DNA from: Flavobacterium sp. N502540
GTDB taxonomy: Bacteria > Bacteroidota > Bacteroidia > Flavobacteriales > Flavobacteriaceae
Reading direction: 5' to 3'
Assembly: GCF_025947365.1 (NCBI RefSeq)
Contig: NZ_CP110012.1
Span: forward strand, 1,984,001-2,048,000
DNA: 64,000 bases
Positions 42,366 to 50,436 of the stretch are shown piece by piece. Numbering within the stretch: the stretch's first letter is position 1; the number at the start of each line of letters is the position of its first letter. The notes beneath the pieces are model-generated. The model did no database searches. It was not told where the DNA came from and was given only the letters and a program-made list of their open reading frames with translations. The position numbers and the translations under genes were made by a program.

Positions 42366-43415
42366 ATGGTTAAGATTAAAAATGAAACTAGAAGAAACAG
42401 AACGTTTCATATTATAATAACAATTATTGCGTGTGTGCTTGTAATTAGCGGTGTTATTTTGGGAATTTGGTTTTATGTTTTCAATAGGAATCATGAGGAA
42501 ACTAATGACGCTCAGGTCGAGCAATATGTAACGCCAATTATGTCGAGAATTACGGGTTATGTGCAGGAAGTTCGTTTTAATGAGAATCAGTTTGTGCACA
42601 AGGGAGATACTTTGGTTGTTATTGATAACAGAGAATATCAATCGAAATTGAATGTGGCTCTTGCCGATGTTCAGAGCGCAAGGCAAAACAGTCTGGTTGC
42701 CGAGAAAAATGCGGTAAACACGGCAAGTGCGACAGCTATTAATGAAGCACAATTAGAGGCTGCAAAATCGAATCTTTGGAAAACAAAATTAGAGTACGAA
42801 AGGTACAAAGCTTTGGTAAGTGAAGAAGCAGCGACTTCTCAGCAATTAGAAAAAGTGAAGGCAGATTACGAGTCGGCACAAGCACATTTTCAGGAGATGA
42901 AAAACAGAATCCATACTTCGGCTTTAAGTACTTCGGTGGCTGAAGCAAATGTGCCAACCACACAAACCAATATCGCTTCGAGACAAGCCACGGCAGATAA
43001 TGCGGCTTTATTTCTTTCGTATACCATAATTACAGCGCCTTACGATGGCTGGATTGGGAAACGAACTTTACAGCCCGGACAATTGGTAAAAGAAGGTCAG
43101 TCCTTGCTTTCGATTGTAAGTAAGGAAAAATGGATTACGGCCAATTTTAAAGAAACGCAATTGCAATATCTAACCGTTGGGCAGAATGTCGAAATCAAAG
43201 CCGATGCGGTAAGTGATAAAACATTTATAGGAACAATTGCGTCATTATCGCCCGCGAGCGGGGCAAGATTTTCATTGCTTCCTCCGGATAATGCAACCGG
43301 AAACTTCGTGAAAATCGAACAAAGAATTCCGGTTCGAATTCAGTTAAAGGATAACGACAAACAAACCGATTTTTTAAGAGCGGGAATGAATATTACTGTG
43401 ATTGCAGCACACTAA
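42366..43415 (+). CDS. HlyD/EmrA-type membrane fusion protein
   Basis: 349 residues. Single N-terminal helix (FHIIITIIACVLVISGVILG), then DAQVEQYVTPIMSRITGYVQ (lipoyl half), a short coiled coil (about residues 95-200) and YTIITAPYDGWIGKRTLQPG (second half), ending in the barrel domain. Links the MFS pump to TolC. The MFS start codon lies 1 bp beyond its stop. Confidence 0.93.
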   Translation: MVKIKNETRRNRTFHIIITIIACVLVISGVILGIWFYVFNRNHEETNDAQVEQYVTPIMSRITGYVQEVRFNENQFVHKGDTLVVIDNREYQSKLNVALADVQSARQNSLVAEKNAVNTASATAINEAQLEAAKSNLWKTKLEYERYKALVSEEAATSQQLEKVKADYESAQAHFQEMKNRIHTSALSTSVAEANVPTTQTNIASRQATADNAALFLSYTIITAPYDGWIGKRTLQPGQLVKEGQSLLSIVSKEKWITANFKETQLQYLTVGQNVEIKADAVSDKTFIGTIASLSPASGARFSLLPPDNATGNFVKIEQRIPVRIQLKDNDKQTDFLRAGMNITVIAAH

Positions 43416-43416
43416 A

Positions 43417-45000
43417 ATGGAAGATAAAAGTATTTTTAAATCCTGGGTTCCAAAGTGGGCAATCATTATTATTTTGTTTGTCTGCCTTCTGCATTCTATG
43501 ATTTTATTGGGGGTTTATACGTCAAATGTGACCTATGCGGCAAGTTTTCTCGATATTGAACCCGAAGATCTGCAATTCGCCATGTGTGTTACTTACGGAA
43601 CGCTGCTCGCGACCATTTTAATCGAAGCGAGGTTTTCGAGCTTTTTCCCTGCCAAAAATTACCTCATGGCGGTCTATTCTTTAATCGGAATTACGATTGT
43701 TTCTTCGGCCTATATTACCAATTTTTCGCTCTTTTTAATCCTGCGAATTGCCGAAGGAATCCTGATGGCGCTTCCGGTAATAACGATTCGACAATTGTTG
43801 ATTGAGCAGTTCAATTCTAAAAGTGCTATCATCATTGGTTTTTCGTTTTATTATGGAGCGTTGTTGTTGTCGACACCTTTTATAATGAATATTGCGGTTT
43901 GGTTTCTGGATCATTACGACTGGAAATACATGCTGTATGTCTCGGGCGGATTGCAGGTTTTGAACGTTTTTTTAATCTTAGTTACTTTTCGTGGGCACCG
44001 AATCACAAAGAAAATTCCGTTGTATCAAATCGACTGGATGAGTTATTTTTTGGTTTTAACTGCAATTCTTTGCGGTGCTTATTTTTTTGTCTATGCCGAG
44101 AAAAAATATTGGTTCGATTCTTCTCAAATGGTGCTAACGCTTATCGTTGCACTGATCTCGGGAGGGCTGTTTATCTTTAAGGAGCTTTTGGTAAAAAGAC
44201 CCACTTTTAATTTTGAAGTCTTTAAATATGCCAATCTGCGCATTGGTTTTTTATTGTTCTTCCTTTTCTACATCAGCAGGGCAACGCTGAGCCTTTGTCA
44301 CTCGGCGATGTATTCAATTTGGAATTGGGATCCGTCGCGTGTGGCAGGCGTGCAATACATTAACGGACTAGGAAATGTAATCGGACTTGTTCTGGCGGCT
44401 TTTTTTCTGATGAGGTCAGTTTCGACCAAAATCATTTTTATCATTGGCTTTTCGCTTATTGCGTTGTTTCATTTTTGGTTTACGTTTCTTTTTGTGCCCG
44501 ATGTGGCGTTGTCTGATATTATTATTCCGTATGTTTTACAAGGCATTGGAGTGGGATTTTTATTTGTTCCGTTAATATTGTTTACGACTTCTTCGGTTCC
44601 TTCAAAAATGGCGGCTTCTTCTGGAATTGTGGGGGTTTCGGGACGTTTTTGGGGAAGTACCATTGGCTTTTGCGTGATGCAGAATGCGACCGTATTTTTA
44701 AACAAAAAACACTTTTTAAAACTCAGTCAGTTTGTAACAGGTGATAACCCCGAAGCACAGCAAACGATTGCCGCAACAACACAAAGTTTTATAGCCAAAG
44801 GATATTCGGCAGACAATGCCAATGTTTTAGCCATGAAAAAGATCTTGGGAACCGTTACCAAACAAGCCACTTTGCTGGCCGATATGGAGATTTATACCAT
44901 TATGGGCTATAGTCTTTTGGTTTTGATCTTCCTCATTGCCTGCAATCAGCATTTAAGACAAACGATGACTTTGGTGAAAAGTAAAATTTGGATTGGTTGA
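43417..45000 (+). CDS. MFS transporter, DHA2/EmrB-like efflux pump
   Basis: 527 residues starting at ATG 43417 (MEDKSIFKSWVPKWAIIII). About 14 hydrophobic segments, the DHA2 number. The motif A position and the motif C Gly-Pro pattern are weak, but the gene order TolC-HlyD-MFS, LLSTPFIMNIAVWFLDHYDW and the size fit EmrB-like drug or fatty-acid efflux pumps. Inner membrane, proton-driven. An in-frame ATG at 43402 overlaps the previous gene and is less likely. Confidence 0.9.
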   Translation: MEDKSIFKSWVPKWAIIIILFVCLLHSMILLGVYTSNVTYAASFLDIEPEDLQFAMCVTYGTLLATILIEARFSSFFPAKNYLMAVYSLIGITIVSSAYITNFSLFLILRIAEGILMALPVITIRQLLIEQFNSKSAIIIGFSFYYGALLLSTPFIMNIAVWFLDHYDWKYMLYVSGGLQVLNVFLILVTFRGHRITKKIPLYQIDWMSYFLVLTAILCGAYFFVYAEKKYWFDSSQMVLTLIVALISGGLFIFKELLVKRPTFNFEVFKYANLRIGFLLFFLFYISRATLSLCHSAMYSIWNWDPSRVAGVQYINGLGNVIGLVLAAFFLMRSVSTKIIFIIGFSLIALFHFWFTFLFVPDVALSDIIIPYVLQGIGVGFLFVPLILFTTSSVPSKMAASSGIVGVSGRFWGSTIGFCVMQNATVFLNKKHFLKLSQFVTGDNPEAQQTIAATTQSFIAKGYSADNANVLAMKKILGTVTKQATLLADMEIYTIMGYSLLVLIFLIACNQHLRQTMTLVKSKIWIG

Positions 45001-45070
45001 GGGTTTTGAGTTTTGAGTTTTGAGTTTTGAATTGTGAGATGTAAAATGTGAGATGTGAGTTGTGGGTTGT
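45001..45070. repeat. Degenerate 8-bp tandem repeat 'gttttgag / tgtgagat'
   Basis: Four consecutive ttttgag units (45003-45032) followed by gatgtaaaatgtgagatgtg-type units, directly after the MFS stop. Confidence 0.7.
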
Positions 45071-45099
45071 GAGTTTTTTGCGCAAAGTTTCTACGCAAT

Positions 45100-45193
45100 C
45101 TTGTCATTTCGACGCAAGGAGAAATCCTCGCAAGGAGCTCCGCAACAGTGCGTGATTATCACGTGAAGATTTCTCGTTCCTCGAAATGACAAG
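45100..45193. repeat. MITE-like element with terminal inverted repeats, copy B
   Basis: 94 bp; left end cttgtcatttcgacgcaagg, right end ctcgttcctcgaaatgacaag, with inner gaaatc / gatttc pairing. Same family as 30839-30996. No ORF. Confidence 0.65.
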
Positions 45194-45288
45194 CTGTACG
45201 TGAAAAATAATGAATGATACAAATAGCCTCCTGCTTTAGCTGGAGGTTTTTTTGTGAGTTGAAGGAAAAGGCTTTAGCCGAATGATTT

Positions 45289-45519
45289 CTATTTTAAAGG
45301 GAAATCAAGCAATTCTTTAGGTTCAATATCTAAAGCATTGGCGATTTTTACAAGAGTTCTTATGCCTGTATTTATTTCTGCTCTTTCTATTCGGCCTATT
45401 TGATTTCTTGGAATATCACAATCGTTAGCTAAATCTTCCTGTGAGATACCTTTTTTTTCACGTAGTTGCTTTATGTGAATGCCAAGATTTATTATAAAAG
45501 TTTCTTCTGAAATATCCAT
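45289..45519 (-). CDS. XRE-family HTH transcriptional regulator
   Basis: 76 residues, a single Cro/CI-type HTH: IKQLREKKGISQEDLANDCD-IPRNQIGRIERAEINTG, ending with a short hydrophobic tail. Divergent from a 77-residue protein, with a perfect 16-bp palindrome between them. Probably an autoregulated repressor controlling both promoters, in the style of restriction-modification controllers or toxin-antitoxin regulators. Confidence 0.9.
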   Translation of the reverse strand: MDISEETFIINLGIHIKQLREKKGISQEDLANDCDIPRNQIGRIERAEINTGIRTLVKIANALDIEPKELLDFPLK

Positions 45520-45552
45520 ATTTCAAAAGTCATAAGATTTATTTTTTGTTTC

Positions 45553-45568
45553 GACACAAATTTGTGTC
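45553..45568. promoter_or_regulatory. Perfect 16-bp palindromic operator gacacaaatttgtgtc
   Basis: Exact dyad between the divergent XRE gene (ATG at 45519) and the 45601 gene, 9 bp upstream of the -7 element TATATTTG (45577-45584) of the latter. Expected target of the XRE protein. Confidence 0.65.
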
Positions 45569-45576
45569 AGAATCAT

Positions 45577-45584
45577 TATATTTG
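45577..45584 (+). promoter_or_regulatory. -7 element of the 45601 gene
   Basis: TATATTTG, exact TAnnTTTG match, 17 bp before the ATG; the palindrome occupies the -33 to -10 space, so bound repressor would block the promoter. Confidence 0.5.
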
Positions 45585-45600
45585 AAAAAAAAATAAGATT

Positions 45601-45834
45601 ATGGCCACAGAAAATATTTCAAATGATGTTGAAACTAGATTAAGAGATTTTTTTAAAGATTTTATCGAGCCTAAAGATATGGCGAGAATGTTACGACAGG
45701 TAAATTATGCTCTCTCGGTATCTTCCATGCGAGGGTGCAAAACCTTAGAGTCTGAATTACCTTATATTGAGGATGATTTTTATTGGCTGAATAAATTGGC
45801 AGAGGTTTTAGATCCTTATTTGGATGTAGAGTGA
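45601..45834 (+). CDS. Small acidic protein of unknown function
   Basis: 77 residues, MATENISNDVETRLRDFF then KDFIEPKDMARMLRQVNYAL and a C-terminal helix NKLAEVLDPYLDVE. Predicted all-helical, acidic, no signal peptide. I do not recognise a family. Its position opposite an XRE regulator across a shared operator suggests it is the regulated partner gene. Confidence 0.7.
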   Translation: MATENISNDVETRLRDFFKDFIEPKDMARMLRQVNYALSVSSMRGCKTLESELPYIEDDFYWLNKLAEVLDPYLDVE

Positions 45835-45880
45835 AGAAAATGTTTCTATTTCGAAGAAAGGAGAGGTTAAAAGCAAATCA

Positions 45881-45931
45881 GCAAACAAAAAAAAATCCGG
45901 AGCGATTTCCGTGATTTTTTTTCATGTTTGC
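45881..45931. terminator. Bidirectional terminator between convergent 45601 and DUF4062 genes
   Basis: Arms gcaaacaaaaaaaaatccgga and tccgtgattttttttcatgtttgc-like with a short gcga.t loop; A and T runs on both sides. An outer cgaagaaaggag / ctcctttcgtc pair extends it to about 45850-45963. Confidence 0.65.
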
Positions 45932-45999
45932 AACTGTCGCTTATTCCGAAATCTCCTTTCGTCAAGATAAATAGTTGTATAATTTGTTAATTTTCGGAA

Positions 46000-47175
46000 T
46001 TAGTTACCTTCATGAAATTTATAGATATTAATTTCTTGTATTTTTTGTTGAAACTTTAGCTGGGCTTCATTGTTTATATCAAGTTTGAGATTAAAATTTA
46101 AATCACTAATAGGTTCTCCTAGTAATTTTTGATTTTTAGCATTTTCTATTTGATATTTAATTTCGTAGGGATAATTCCATAATTGATCTACAACATTTGT
46201 GACCATTTCGGCTAAATGAATTTTTAAATCTGAATATTCCTTTGTAAGATAAGTGCTTTTGACCTCAATCATCCAATTTAATACTTGCTCAAATATTTGG
46301 GAATATTTTATAGAAGAATAATATAAGCCTTTTAAATCAGATGATTTTCCTGGTTCGTTAATAAATTTTATTAGGATAGGGAATAGATTTTCAAGATTGT
46401 TGATAATGGTCATTATTGAGTTAAGTCGGTTTGATCCCCAAATAGCTAATTCTTCTGCATCTTTAATAAAATGTTTAGGCTCTACTAAAATTGAATATTC
46501 AATATCATTTTTTAAGAACTCTTTTTTTTCAATTTCATCAATTAATGTTTGATAAAGAAACTCAAACTCATAAAAATCATTTTTTTCGATTAAAATTTTT
46601 AAACACTTTTCGCTGACCTTAAGTTTGAAAAAATCATCAATATTTTTGTCTAAAATACTTTTAATTTTTAAGCTTTCTTTGAATAAATATGATAACTGAA
46701 TTTTTAATGTTTCGATTATTTCTTTGGATTGTTCAAAAGGAAATACCCAGATGTTTTTTTTGGTTCGGATATCATCTATGAATTCAAATATTTTTGTATT
46801 ATCAACAATTTTTGTAAAATTACCGTCTTTATTGTCTTTCCAGAAACTTAATGCGTTTAATGCAGTTTTGTCAATAAAGCAAAAGACAGGAATTCCTTTT
46901 TGCTTAGCAGTTAAAAATTCTGTGTTTGTGATAGATCTTCCAGAATCTATTACGCTTCCATAACGATTGCCTACAACTAACACTAAAATGTCGGCATTTT
47001 CTTTTACATTTTTTATACAATTCTCCACTGCATTTAAGTCAGGTGAAACGGGAAAGCTATTAAATTCAGATAAGATAGGATTATGTCCACTATCTACTAT
47101 GAAATCATAAATATTTGTTCTTAATTGTGATAGGTCATAGCAGGTAGAGCTAACAAAAATGTTGAGTTTGTTCAT
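46000..47175 (-). CDS. DUF4062 domain protein, candidate defence effector
   Basis: 391 residues. The N-terminal 110 residues are DUF4062: NKLNIFVSSTCYDLSQLRTN, then DILVLVVGNRYGSV and SITNTEFLTAKQKGIPVFCF, a TIR/SIR2-neighbour Rossmann-like fold common at the front of STAND NTPases and other conflict proteins. The remaining 270 residues are helical and AT-rich with no NTPase P-loop, so the domain is not fused to a STAND module here. It lies directly 3' of tRNA-Leu and opposite the XRE pair. A role in phage defence is inference. Confidence 0.8.
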   Translation of the reverse strand: MNKLNIFVSSTCYDLSQLRTNIYDFIVDSGHNPILSEFNSFPVSPDLNAVENCIKNVKENADILVLVVGNRYGSVIDSGRSITNTEFLTAKQKGIPVFCFIDKTALNALSFWKDNKDGNFTKIVDNTKIFEFIDDIRTKKNIWVFPFEQSKEIIETLKIQLSYLFKESLKIKSILDKNIDDFFKLKVSEKCLKILIEKNDFYEFEFLYQTLIDEIEKKEFLKNDIEYSILVEPKHFIKDAEELAIWGSNRLNSIMTIINNLENLFPILIKFINEPGKSSDLKGLYYSSIKYSQIFEQVLNWMIEVKSTYLTKEYSDLKIHLAEMVTNVVDQLWNYPYEIKYQIENAKNQKLLGEPISDLNFNLKLDINNEAQLKFQQKIQEINIYKFHEGN

Positions 47176-47297
47176 TGCTTTAGGTTATTGATTAATAAAA
47201 TTTTTGGTGCGTAGTCAAAAATAAAAATAGTGAAGCGAAATATTTATTTGTAGTAAATCACTTATCAACAACTTTAATAACAAAATGTAGTAAAAAC

Positions 47298-47330
47298 AAA
47301 AAAGCTTCTGATTTCTCAGAAGCTTTTTTT
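47298..47330 (-). terminator. Terminator of tRNA-Leu
   Basis: aaaaaagcttctga / tcagaagcttttttt with a short loop, directly downstream of the tRNA on the minus strand. Confidence 0.85.
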
Positions 47331-47333
47331 CAG

Positions 47334-47415
47334 TGCGGATAATAGGACTCGAACCTACACGCCTTGCGGCACCAGATCCTAAGTCTGGCATGTCTACCAA
47401 TTTCACCATATCCGC
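47334..47415 (-). tRNA. tRNA-Leu (UAG)
   Basis: 82 nt on the minus strand: acceptor gcggata / tatccgc, anticodon arm ccaga-cttagga-tctgg (anticodon TAG), long class II variable arm tgccgcaaggcgt, T-arm gtagg-ttcgagt-cctat, discriminator A, no encoded CCA. Confidence 0.96.
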
Positions 47416-47429
47416 GGCTATTGTGGGTG

Positions 47430-47458
47430 CAAAGATAGACATACTTTCGAATATTCAA
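47430..47458 (-). promoter_or_regulatory. Promoter of tRNA-Leu
   Basis: Minus strand TTG (47458-47456), 18-bp spacer, TATCTTTG (47437-47430), 14 bp before the tRNA. Confidence 0.8.
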
Positions 47459-47535
47459 AGAAAAAAAATGAAAAATTTCGAAAAAAATATTAATTCTCTT
47501 TTTTGTACTTTTGGATTTCTATAAAAATAATTTAA

Positions 47536-48924
47536 ATGGAAAATATTAAGTCCTACGTTCAACAACATAAAGATCGGTTTATCAATGAATTGATCGAATT
47601 ATTAAAGATTCCGTCGGTAAGTGCCGACACTGCATACTCCCAAGATGTTATTGATACTGCCGAAGCAGTAAAAGAAAGTTTATCGAAAGCAGGCTGCGAT
47701 TTTGTCGAAACTTGCGACACTCCGGGGTACCCAATTATTTATGGAGAGAAAATAATCGATCCAAATTTACCAACGGTTTTGGTTTACGGACATTATGATG
47801 TTCAGCCACCAGATCCATTAGAATTATGGACTTCGCCACCTTTTGAGCCAGTGATCAAAACGACAGAGATTCATCCTGAGGGAGCGATCTTCGCTCGTGG
47901 TGCGTGTGACGACAAAGGTCAGATGTATATGCACGTAAAAGCGTTGGAATACATGGTTCAGAACAATGTATTGCCTTGTAACGTAAAATTCATGATCGAA
48001 GGGGAAGAAGAAGTAGGTTCGGCAAGTTTAGCGTGGTTTGTAGAACGCAATCAGGAAAAACTGAAAAACGACGTGATATTAATTTCTGATACGGGAATGA
48101 TTTCGAATCAACAGCCATCGATCACGACAGGTTTAAGAGGTTTGAGTTATGTTGAGGTTGAAGTTACAGGGCCAAACCGCGATTTACATTCCGGTTTATA
48201 TGGTGGAGCTGTAGCGAATCCAATTAATATTCTGGCCAAAATGATTGCTGCGCTTCACGATGAAGACAATCATATTACGATTCCTGGGTTCTATGATAAA
48301 GTACAGGAATTATCTCTTGAAGAAAGAGCCGAAATGGCAAAAGCGCCTTTCAGCTTAGAAAAATATAAAAAAGCCTTAAATCTAAACGATGTTTACGGTG
48401 AAAAAGGATATGTAACGAACGAGCGCAACTCTATTCGTCCAACTTTAGATGTAAACGGAATCTGGGGCGGATATACTGGTGAAGGTGCAAAAACGGTTAT
48501 CGCGAGTAAGGCTTTTGCTAAGATCTCGATGCGCTTGGTTCCGGGTCAGGACTGGGAAGAAATCACGGAGCTTTTCACGAAGCATTTTACAAACATCGCT
48601 CCGGCCGGAGTTACGGTAAAAGTAACGCCGCACCACGGAGGTCAGGGTTATGTAACGCCAATTGACAGTATTGGATATCAAGCGGCCAACAAAGCCTATA
48701 CAGAGACTTTTGGAGTGCCTGCAATTCCGGTTCGTTCAGGAGGTAGTATTCCGATTGTGGCTTTGTTTGAAAAAGAATTAAAAAGTAAAACCATTTTAAT
48801 GGGCTTCGGTTTAGACAGTGATGCCATTCACTCGCCAAACGAGCATTTCGGAATCTTCAATTACTTAAAAGGAATCGAAACTATTCCGTTGTTTTACAAA
48901 TATTTTGTAGAGCTTTCTAAATAG
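47536..48924 (+). CDS. M20 family dipeptidase
   Basis: 462 residues, cytoplasmic (no signal). Metal-site motifs: VLVYGHYDVQPPD (His and catalytic Asp), RGACDDKGQMY (bridging Asp), IEGEEEVGSASL (catalytic Glu pair), DTGMISNQQP and the C-terminal HSPNEHFGI histidine. The lid domain carries GLYGGAVANPI. Hydrolyses dipeptides with two metal ions; closest to the M20 dipeptidase group similar to CNDP. Confidence 0.93.
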   Translation: MENIKSYVQQHKDRFINELIELLKIPSVSADTAYSQDVIDTAEAVKESLSKAGCDFVETCDTPGYPIIYGEKIIDPNLPTVLVYGHYDVQPPDPLELWTSPPFEPVIKTTEIHPEGAIFARGACDDKGQMYMHVKALEYMVQNNVLPCNVKFMIEGEEEVGSASLAWFVERNQEKLKNDVILISDTGMISNQQPSITTGLRGLSYVEVEVTGPNRDLHSGLYGGAVANPINILAKMIAALHDEDNHITIPGFYDKVQELSLEERAEMAKAPFSLEKYKKALNLNDVYGEKGYVTNERNSIRPTLDVNGIWGGYTGEGAKTVIASKAFAKISMRLVPGQDWEEITELFTKHFTNIAPAGVTVKVTPHHGGQGYVTPIDSIGYQAANKAYTETFGVPAIPVRSGGSIPIVALFEKELKSKTILMGFGLDSDAIHSPNEHFGIFNYLKGIETIPLFYKYFVELSK

Positions 48925-48934
48925 TTGTCTAAAA

Positions 48935-49435
48935 AGGTGCAAAGGGACAAAGGTTCAGAGGCACAAAGTTTTTATATAAATCCGTTCAGAAATGAGCGGA
49001 TTTTTTTATGGGTGTTTCCGCCGTGGCGGATGGGCTTTCGGTTAAATGGGGAGATATTTCCTCTATTTCTAACGCGTAAAGAGAGGTTTAGAGGTTGAAA
49101 GGTTGAAAGGTGCAGAGGTGCAAAGGTTCAGAGGAGCGGGAAAATTGAAGTTTTTTTTGAATAGCCTACAGCTTCAGATGTAGGTTTAGGTTTAGTGGGA
49201 TTAGATAATTGGCTTTAGCCAAATAAATTCCGGATTTGTATTTTAAAATCTTTGTCTAAAATTCGGCTAAAGCCAATAAATGGCTGTATTTCTCTAACCT
49301 CCAGCTAAAGCTGGAGGCAATTCAAATTTTGTCTCTCTGTACCTCTGTGCCTCTGTACCTTTGAGCCTTTGAACCTCCAAAAAGAAAAACCTCAGAACCT
49401 TAGTATCTTAGAATCTCAGCACCTTTCAAAAAAAA
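48935..49435. repeat. Large repeat-filled gap: 'aggtgcaaagg', 'ggctttagcc', 'ctcagaacctta' units
   Basis: Nearly the whole 582-bp gap is built from short periodic units: aaaggtgcaaagggacaaagg (48942-48974), gaggtttagaggttgaaagg-type runs (49083-49136), a ggctttagcc..ggctaaagcc hairpin pair (49211-49275 region with cctccagctaaagctggagg at 49295-49318), complementary ctgtacctctgtgcctctgt (49336-49378) and ctcagaaccttagtatctta (49391-49430). No ORF. Confidence 0.65.
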
Positions 49436-49438
49436 ATC

Positions 49439-49468
49439 TTGCATATTAAAAAAATAACTCTACATTTG
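49439..49468 (+). promoter_or_regulatory. Promoter of the BlaI-regulated operon
   Basis: TTG (49439-49441), 19-bp spacer, TACATTTG (49461-49468): full consensus. The -7 element is inside the first BlaI operator. Confidence 0.8.
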
Positions 49469-49492
49469 TAGAACAACATCTATAATTGTAGA
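49459..49492. promoter_or_regulatory. Two tandem BlaI/MecI-type operators
   Basis: tctacatttgtaga (49459-49472) and tctataattgtaga (49479-49492), dyads with the TACA/TGTA half sites typical of BlaI/MecI repressors, spaced 20 bp centre to centre. The first overlaps the -7 box. Confidence 0.75.
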
Positions 49493-49506
49493 ATAAAAAT
49501 AGTCAA

Positions 49507-49938
49507 ATGAAGCAACTGGTATTCTTGTTATTTTGTGGAGTAATGCTTTTAGGATGCAAAAGCAAACCGATCAATCAGATTGTTGATAAGAAAAGAGAAG
49601 GTACCTGGATTGATAATTACAAGCAGGACAGTACAGTTTATAAATCGTTTGAATATTACAAACACGATCAACCAGTAAAAAAGTGGAAATCATATATCAA
49701 CGGAAAAATTTATAAAACAGAGAAATATAAAAACGGAATCTGCCTTGTAAAGTATTATTACGAAAACGGAAAAGTACAATCGAAAGGAAAAACAAAAATT
49801 GAAACCAATTCGGTAGAAACACACTGGTTTTATTTCGGTGATTGGAAGTTTTATTCGGATAAAGGGAAATTAGGCGAAGTTAAAAAATACGATAACGGTC
49901 AGTTGATTTCGGAACGGATGGTGGAGAATAAAGAGTAA
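49507..49938 (+). CDS. Lipoprotein with MORN-like (YwqK-type) repeats
   Basis: 143 residues with lipobox (FLLFCGVMLLGCKSK, Cys18). The mature part has three or four repeats of the type 'EGTWIDNYKQDS', 'PVKKWKSYINGK', 'KYKNGICLVKYYYENGK', 'DWKFYSDKGKLG', which match MORN/YwqK-like beta hairpins. First gene behind the BlaI-type operators, so it is probably a target of the blaI-blaR1 system encoded directly downstream. Role unknown. Confidence 0.8.
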   Translation: MKQLVFLLFCGVMLLGCKSKPINQIVDKKREGTWIDNYKQDSTVYKSFEYYKHDQPVKKWKSYINGKIYKTEKYKNGICLVKYYYENGKVQSKGKTKIETNSVETHWFYFGDWKFYSDKGKLGEVKKYDNGQLISERMVENKE

Positions 49939-50064
49939 AGAATAAAGAGAATAGAGTAAAGAAGAAAGAGTATAGAATTAGTGTAGCACGCAGGAGAAAT
50001 CATTTTAATCTGTGGCGAAAAAACTCAGCAACTTAGTAACTCAGAACCTTGACACCTTAAACAA

Positions 50065-50436
50065 ATGCAATTATCAAACTCAGAAGAACAATTAATGGAG
50101 CATCTCTGGAAGCTTGAAAAGGCTTTTATGAAAGATTTGCTCGAAGCGTATCCGGAGCCAAAACCGGCAACAACAACTGTTGCGACGCTTTTGAAACGAA
50201 TGATCGACAAAAAATTCGTAGCTTATAATGAATTCGGAAATTCAAGAGAATACTATCCGTTAGTGAAAAAAACAGCTTATTTCTCTAAACATGTCAACGG
50301 GTTAATTAGTAATTTTTTTAATAATTCGGCTTCTCAATTTGCTTCGTTTTTTACAACGGAAACCGATTTGTCAACATCGGAATTAGAAGAACTCAGAAAA
50401 ATAATTGATTCACAGATTCAAAAAAAGAAAAAATGA
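50065..50436 (+). CDS. blaI: BlaI/MecI/CopY family repressor
   Basis: 123 residues: winged helix NSEEQLMEHLWKLEKAFMKD, TTTVATLLKRMIDKKFVAYN, followed by the dimerisation/cleavage region YFSKHVNGLISNFFNN. Expected to repress the operon at the tctacatttgtaga sites until cleaved through the sensor protease. Overlaps the blaR1-like gene by ATGA (50433-50436). Confidence 0.92.
   Translation: MQLSNSEEQLMEHLWKLEKAFMKDLLEAYPEPKPATTTVATLLKRMIDKKFVAYNEFGNSREYYPLVKKTAYFSKHVNGLISNFFNNSASQFASFFTTETDLSTSELEELRKIIDSQIQKKKK

Noticed and set aside
45100..47415. Attachment sites of an integrated element at tRNA-Leu
   Set aside because: I looked for a duplicate of the tRNA-Leu 3' end to the left of the island and saw none, and there is no integrase gene.
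47215..47524. Frames on both strands across tRNA-Leu
   Set aside because: They translate the tRNA itself and the leader of the M20 peptidase gene; no coding features.
48935..49435. CRISPR array
   Set aside because: Periodic units are 7 to 16 bp, degenerate and without spacers; no cas genes in the window.
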